From NCBI RefSeq assembly GCF_000027225.1, contig NC_013892.1, positions 620,001-684,000 of the forward strand: a DNA stretch of 64,000 nucleotides, in the 5' to 3' direction. Source of the DNA: Xenorhabdus bovienii SS-2004 (GTDB lineage: Bacteria > Pseudomonadota > Gammaproteobacteria > Enterobacterales > Enterobacteriaceae). Made by a program: the position numbers and the translations under genes. Below are positions 59,988-64,000 of this stretch, in pieces (within the stretch, counting starts at the first letter, position 1; each line of letters starts with the position of its first letter). The notes beneath the pieces were generated by a model, which saw only the letters and a program-made list of their open reading frames with translations, did not search any database and had not been told where the DNA came from.

Positions 59988-60427
59988 TTTGCCAGTACCT
60001 CATCAATGGCTTTCAACGCCGCATTAAATACCGCGTCGGCGGCGGCATCTGATTTGGATTCAAAGGCCGGATCAATGAACGGCTTCGGGGCCATCCTTGA
60101 GGTGCCTTTTTCCAGAAAGCGCCAGTAGTAGGCGTTGCGGGGGTCGTTTTTCTTCATTTTGGGGTCGCTGTTGGTGCCGGATTGATTCGATCCCCGCACA
60201 TAAACGCCCGAAGAGATGGAGCCGTCCCGCTGTTTTTTGCGGTTAACCGCCATAATGTTCTTTTTGAGTTTACCGGTGCGTTTGGGGGCACGGCTGCGGG
60301 TCTCATCGCGCAGCACTTTCGCCCCGGCATACATGCCTTTACGTAGTACTTTGTCGTTCTCAGCCTTGCTGAGCAGCTCCAAATCCCGCGACAGGTCTTT
60401 GAGTGCTGAAAGATCCACGGTGGTCAT
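59984..60427 (-). CDS. HK97 gp10-family head-tail protein
   Basis: A 147-residue basic protein (KVLRKGMYAGAKVLRDETRS, APKRTGKLKKNI, WRFLEKGTSRMAPKPFIDPA) with the family pattern of HK97 gp10, a connector/tail completion component. It overlaps its neighbours at both ends by four bases. Confidence 0.88.
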   Translation of the reverse strand: MTTVDLSALKDLSRDLELLSKAENDKVLRKGMYAGAKVLRDETRSRAPKRTGKLKKNIMAVNRKKQRDGSISSGVYVRGSNQSGTNSDPKMKKNDPRNAYYWRFLEKGTSRMAPKPFIDPAFESKSDAAADAVFNAALKAIDEVLAK

Positions 60428-60744
60428 TGTTTTACGCCCTCCTGACAGAGTAATTCCAACAGGGTTAATTTATTGTCCGGCATCACTGCCTGAATGGCGT
60501 AAGTTTTGCCCCGGAAAATGATAGCCATGGTGGTGTCGATATCAGCGCGGTAACGCACCCAGAACCGGACAACACTTTCAGATAACACTGCCTTGGCCGC
60601 CACCACCTCGCGGCCGCTGATAAATTTCGCCTCCGCCCACACCGTTGCCACGGTGTAGCGTTCGTTGACAACGCCGCCCGAAGACGTCTGTCGGGTGCGG
60701 ATACCCTGAATCGTGATGCGGTGGCGCAATCGGCCGATATTCAT
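60424..60744 (-). CDS. Phage head closure (head-tail adaptor) protein
   Basis: A 106-residue protein of the SPP1 gp16/HK97 adaptor type (MNIGRLRHRITIQGIRTRQT, TVWAEAKFISGREVVAAKAV, FRGKTYAIQAVMPDN). It closes the head after packaging. It overlaps gp10-like by four bases and gp6-like by one. Confidence 0.88.
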   Translation of the reverse strand: MNIGRLRHRITIQGIRTRQTSSGGVVNERYTVATVWAEAKFISGREVVAAKAVLSESVVRFWVRYRADIDTTMAIIFRGKTYAIQAVMPDNKLTLLELLCQEGVKQ

Positions 60745-61049
60745 TATTTCCCCCTCATGGGTCTGATCCGGTAGTCGTTAAGCAGCTCTTTAAATCCACT
60801 GGCTAATACATTAGGTTCACGGTGTTCATACCAGAACCCCACTGCCAGCATTAAGGCCAGCTTAATTAACGGGGTGATCAGAATGCCGTCAAGATCATCG
60901 TCCGGCACCCTGTCTTCATAGAGTTTACGGTTCAGGTAGTTCTCGGCCTTCTCTCTGGCACTGGCAAGATAATTCAGTAACAGGTCATCGTCCTGCGTCT
61001 CATCTATCTTGCACTGCAACCGCAGTTCTTCAATGGTGGGTAAGGGCAT
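60744..61049 (-). CDS. Phage gp6-like head-tail connector
   Basis: A 101-residue acidic protein (IEELRLQCKIDETQDDDLLL, NYLASAREKAENYLNRKLYE, LLNDYRIRPM) of the HK97 gp6 family, which forms the ring below the portal. Confidence 0.88.
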   Translation of the reverse strand: MPLPTIEELRLQCKIDETQDDDLLLNYLASAREKAENYLNRKLYEDRVPDDDLDGILITPLIKLALMLAVGFWYEHREPNVLASGFKELLNDYRIRPMRGK

Positions 61050-61094
61050 GGTTCCCCCGGTAAAAAGGCGGCACGGTGGCCGCCATTGGATTGA

Positions 61095-62306
61095 TTATGA
61101 TTTACCGCCACCCGCTTTCAGCAGTTTCACCGCGTTGCTGTCCACCAGCAAAGACCCCACGCGCTTGGTGGTGTAAAAGTGGATGAACGGCTTGTGGGTG
61201 TACGGGTCACGCAATATGCGTACGCCCATGCGATCCAGAATGGTGTAGCAACGCTTGAAGTTACCGAACGCCACCGGCACGGCGTCCGCGCCCACATCGG
61301 CAAACTGCTCATTTTCCGCAATGCCGTAGCCCAGCAACGCAGAGGGTTGCCCCAGTTGCAGACCCGGTTGCCACAGATAATTGCCCTGACTGTCTTTCAG
61401 GGTGCGCACGGTGAACAGCATCTTGTTGTTCATCATGAACTTTGCCCCGTTGCGGTACGGCTTGCGTAGGGTGTAGATCAGCTGCATGATTTCGTCCGCC
61501 GTCACTTCGGTCGGCTTTTTCAGCAGCAGGTGCTGCAAGGTGCCCCACTTGCGCTCTTTGTCGGTCTGCGCGTCACTGCCGTAGGCCAGTAATCCCTTCG
61601 GCTTCTTGACCCCGTCGCCGTGGGTAAAGGCGTCTTCTTCCTGCTCGGCAAATTCCTGTGCCAGCTCCGCCGTGATGAAGGCCTCCACATCAAAGAAGGC
61701 ATCGTCCAGCATGGTCTGGGTGGCGGCGGGATTACCGTAAATCTCACCCCAGGTCGGTTCGATGGGCGTCAGCTTCGGTGTTTTCGTTTCCGGGCGTTCA
61801 TCGGTTTCGCCGACCCAGCCACTGTTGGTGCCACCCTGATTGACCAGCCGCTTAAAGTTGGGATTACCGACGGACACCACGCTGCATTCTGCCCGCATCA
61901 CCACTTCATCTTTCAGGGCGCTGATGATATTACGATCCAGCTCTTCGGGAACGGCATAACCGCCCTCGGGATCACTGACGGTCTGCATGGCTTTCTGCTC
62001 CAGTTCGGCCAGCCCGTCATCCTTACCCTTGCGGATAAACTGGGTAAAGGCGGTTTTGTGCTCAGACGCGGCCTTGTTATTGCTGCCGCCTGCCGGGCGT
62101 TTCAGTCCCGCCAGTTCTTCTTCCAGTGCGGTTTTCAGGCTATCCAGTTCAGACAGCTTGCCGTTCAGGGTGTCAACCTGCCCCGCCAGTTTGCCTTTTT
62201 CGGCCTCAATCGCGTCAAAGCGTTTATCATTCTTCTCTTTGAACTCGTCAAAGCGCCCCTTGATTTCCTGCGCGATCTGTTCAACGTCTTTCAATTCAAC
62301 TGCCAT
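61095..62306 (-). CDS. HK97-family major capsid protein
   Basis: A 403-residue capsid precursor. Residues 1-110 form a charged coiled-coil delta domain, which the prohead protease removes; the mature shell domain shows EGGYAVPEELDRNIISALKD, SGWVGETDERPETKTPKLTP, EIMQLIYTLRKPYRNGAKFM and the C-terminal YTHKPFIHFYTTKRVGSLLV. The 336-codon frame on the other strand is a shadow. Confidence 0.95.
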   Translation of the reverse strand: MAVELKDVEQIAQEIKGRFDEFKEKNDKRFDAIEAEKGKLAGQVDTLNGKLSELDSLKTALEEELAGLKRPAGGSNNKAASEHKTAFTQFIRKGKDDGLAELEQKAMQTVSDPEGGYAVPEELDRNIISALKDEVVMRAECSVVSVGNPNFKRLVNQGGTNSGWVGETDERPETKTPKLTPIEPTWGEIYGNPAATQTMLDDAFFDVEAFITAELAQEFAEQEEDAFTHGDGVKKPKGLLAYGSDAQTDKERKWGTLQHLLLKKPTEVTADEIMQLIYTLRKPYRNGAKFMMNNKMLFTVRTLKDSQGNYLWQPGLQLGQPSALLGYGIAENEQFADVGADAVPVAFGNFKRCYTILDRMGVRILRDPYTHKPFIHFYTTKRVGSLLVDSNAVKLLKAGGGKS

Positions 62307-62320
62307 AGTGGACTCCGTGA

Positions 62321-62980
62321 TTATTCAAAAGTAAGGGTTTTTAATGCATTCAAAATGGACACGTCCGTTTCAGCGTCACGCAGAGACAACGCGCCGTACC
62401 CCTCAGCCATAAATGCCTTGGCCTGGGAGCGGGAGAGTCCGACGTCGCGCAGGACCCGTTCAATACTTTTTGGGGCGGGAATGTCACCCCGGGCAAAGGC
62501 CGATTTCACCTCACTGACCCGGGCTTCGTCATTGGCCGGAAAGGTCACCAGACTCACTTCCCATAAATCGAGTTCTTTCAGTAAAAAGGCCTCTTTCGTC
62601 CGGTCGTATTCCCATTCTTTCAGGAGGTAGCCAATCGACAGGCCGGACAGTGACCCCGCTTTCAGGTGGGCATGCGCCCGTTTCGCCAGCGGATCGTCGT
62701 CAATCAGCAACCGCCCTTTCAGGTACAGCCCGACCTCATCTTCTTTCATCTCGGTATAGATACCGATGGGTTCGTCCATCCGGTGCTGCCAGAGCAACGC
62801 GGGTAAGCCGCCTTTTTCGCCCCACTGCTTCAGCGAGTTTTCAAAGGCACCGGGTAACACAATATCGTCATAACTGTCTTTCACCCCGAACACCGAACCG
62901 TAGCCTTCGAACTCGCCGGAGTCGCTGACCGATTTGATTTTCAGGGGGACATCAAGCCGTTTTTTGGTCATCATCGGCAT
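62321..62980 (-). CDS. HK97-family prohead protease
   Basis: A 219-residue U35-type serine protease (FEGYGSVFGVKDSYDDIVLP, LLWQHRMDEPIGIYTEMKED with the catalytic His, LSGLSIGYLLKEWEYD with the Ser). It matures the capsid by cutting off the delta domain. An ATG six bases later (62974) is also possible. It overlaps the portal gene by 29 bases. Confidence 0.93.
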   Translation of the reverse strand: MPMMTKKRLDVPLKIKSVSDSGEFEGYGSVFGVKDSYDDIVLPGAFENSLKQWGEKGGLPALLWQHRMDEPIGIYTEMKEDEVGLYLKGRLLIDDDPLAKRAHAHLKAGSLSGLSIGYLLKEWEYDRTKEAFLLKELDLWEVSLVTFPANDEARVSEVKSAFARGDIPAPKSIERVLRDVGLSRSQAKAFMAEGYGALSLRDAETDVSILNALKTLTFE

Positions 62981-64000
62981 GGGATTCAGTCTCCGTCTTG
63001 GGTTTGGGGGGTGAATCGGGATCAGTGGTCATGTTCATCGGGGTCAGGTAGATATCCCCGCCTTCACGCGGGTTCAGTTCTTCCAGTTCCCGGCATTCGT
63101 TCGGCGAGTAAATCCCCCAGTTAATGCCCCGGGTGTACGCCTCAAAGCGGGATTTCATGTCCCCGCGCAGCAGCGCCCCGGTGTTGAACTTGGCATAAAA
63201 CTGCCCTTGCTTAGTCCCTTTCACCAGTCCGGCATTAATCCGCTGCTCGATACGGGTCAGGTATGGCACCAGTGAATAATTAATGAAACCGATCCCCAGA
63301 TTTTCAATGTTATTAAAGGTCGCCCGGTCGGTGTTCTGCACCATATGCAGGGGAACACGGAAGATGCGGCAAATCTCCTCAAGCTGAAATTTGCGGGTTT
63401 CCAGAAACTGGGCGTCTTCGGCGGACAGGCTAATCTGTTTCCATTGCAGCCCCATCTCAAGGATCATTGGTTTATGGGCGTTGACCAGTCCCTGATGGCG
63501 GGATTCAAAATCCGCTTTCAGGCGGTCAAAGGCGTCATCGGTCAATGACTGATCCGTTTGCAGTACGCCACTGGTCACGGCACCGTTACCGAACAGCCGG
63601 GAGCCGTGCTCTTCGGTGGCCAGCCCGAGTCCAATCGCCTGCCGCGCATAGGCAATCGGGCTTAATCCGATCAGGCCATCCAGTGTGAAGATACGCACAT
63701 GCCAGATCTCATCCTGGGTCAGTGTCCGGCTATCCCCGTTCGGGAAGGTGACCTGATATTCCGGCAACCAGTCACTGTTCAGTTTGGGTACAACGCTGCC
63801 CGGCTCAAGGGGCAGGAGTTCCACCACTTCGCCGAGCGCCTTGACTTTGTAGGCGTAGAAGTTGCCGCGCAGACACAGACAGGCAATCAGCAGCTCCCAG
63901 AATTCCTGGGGCGTCATGTAGTTGTTGGGTTTTACCGACAGCAGGGTGTTCAGCCGTTCGCGGGTCGCCCGTTTGTTCCCCCGCGCCAGTTGTTCATACA
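62952..64000 (-). CDS. HK97-family portal protein, 5' end beyond window
   Basis: The portal dodecamer is the DNA gate of the head. Family blocks are FWELLIACLCLRGNFYAYKV, LPEYQVTFPNGDSRTLTQDE, HVRIFTLDGLIGLSPIAYAR and FRVPLHMVQNTDRATFNNIE. The reading frame is open to the window edge (YEQLARGNKRATRERLNTLL upstream of MTPQEF), so the ATG at 63917 is internal and the gene continues to the right, where the terminase genes should lie. Confidence 0.93.
   Translation of the reverse strand, partial: YEQLARGNKRATRERLNTLLSVKPNNYMTPQEFWELLIACLCLRGNFYAYKVKALGEVVELLPLEPGSVVPKLNSDWLPEYQVTFPNGDSRTLTQDEIWHVRIFTLDGLIGLSPIAYARQAIGLGLATEEHGSRLFGNGAVTSGVLQTDQSLTDDAFDRLKADFESRHQGLVNAHKPMILEMGLQWKQISLSAEDAQFLETRKFQLEEICRIFRVPLHMVQNTDRATFNNIENLGIGFINYSLVPYLTRIEQRINAGLVKGTKQGQFYAKFNTGALLRGDMKSRFEAYTRGINWGIYSPNECRELEELNPREGGDIYLTPMNMTTDPDSPPKPKTETESHADDDQKTA

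Noticed and set aside
61620..62630. 336-codon open frame opposite the capsid and protease genes
   Set aside because: It is a codon-bias shadow of two clearly homologous HK97-family genes.

Overview
The window reads as a chromosome segment of an entomopathogenic member of the Morganellaceae, most likely Xenorhabdus or a close relative such as Photorhabdus. The gene order lpxB-rnhB-dnaE-accA, tilS-rof-nlpE-proS-trmO-rcsF-metQIN-gmhB-rrn is the enterobacterial rrnH neighbourhood. The proteins closely resemble E. coli ones, and the 16S sequence has the look of this group. The genus is an inference from recalled similarity, not from a search.

Layout. (1) 1-16 kb is core genome: lipid A synthesis (lpxB), RNase HII, the replicative polymerase subunit DnaE, acetyl-CoA carboxylase AccA, an EamA exporter, tRNA-Ile lysidine synthase, the Rho modulator Rof, envelope stress lipoproteins NlpE and RcsF, prolyl-tRNA synthetase, TrmO and the methionine importer MetNIQ. 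The metN promoter carries tandem MetJ boxes. (2) 16-23 kb is an island between metN and gmhB. It holds a two-gene unit (a 2-oxoglutarate/Fe(II) oxygenase and a LysE exporter) and a graveyard of nested insertion sequences (an IS5-like element split by an IS3 element, itself split by an IS982 element). (3) 23-29.2 kb holds gmhB and a complete rRNA operon, 16S-tRNA-Glu-23S-5S-tRNA-Asp, with P1/P2 promoters, boxA sites and a terminator. (4) 29.2-39.4 kb is accessory and decayed. Two nested copies of an IS110-family (IS1111-type) element are followed by a secreted hypothetical protein, a PhzF-like protein, a small cysteine-rich secreted peptide, lldD, several genes broken by in-frame stops, an RBBP9/YdeN-type hydrolase and a NADAR gene split by an IS1 copy with an 8-bp target duplication. 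(5) 39.4-64 kb is a lambdoid prophage. On its left are a DUF2335 protein, Cro with operators and a DEDDh exonuclease carrying a C-terminal membrane segment. A 2-kb gene-poor stretch rich in palindromes follows, then a tail fibre. The structural operon runs leftward from the right edge: HK97-type portal, protease and capsid, head-tail connectors, then lambda-type tail genes U, V, G/T (with a frameshift site), H, M, L, K, I and J.

Two insertions interrupt the phage logic. A third IS1111 copy separates I from J. A forward-strand cassette of Hcp, a DUF6402-type effector and a DUF6201-type partner sits between J and the tail fibre; it looks like an orphan type VI secretion effector-immunity module carried as prophage cargo. 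The best candidates for something undescribed are this cassette, the 0.6-kb array of unrelated short palindromes at about 42.2-42.8 kb, the self-targeting IS1111 chain with its shared AAAAAACCGC target, the hydroxylase-exporter pair and the secreted four-cysteine peptide.
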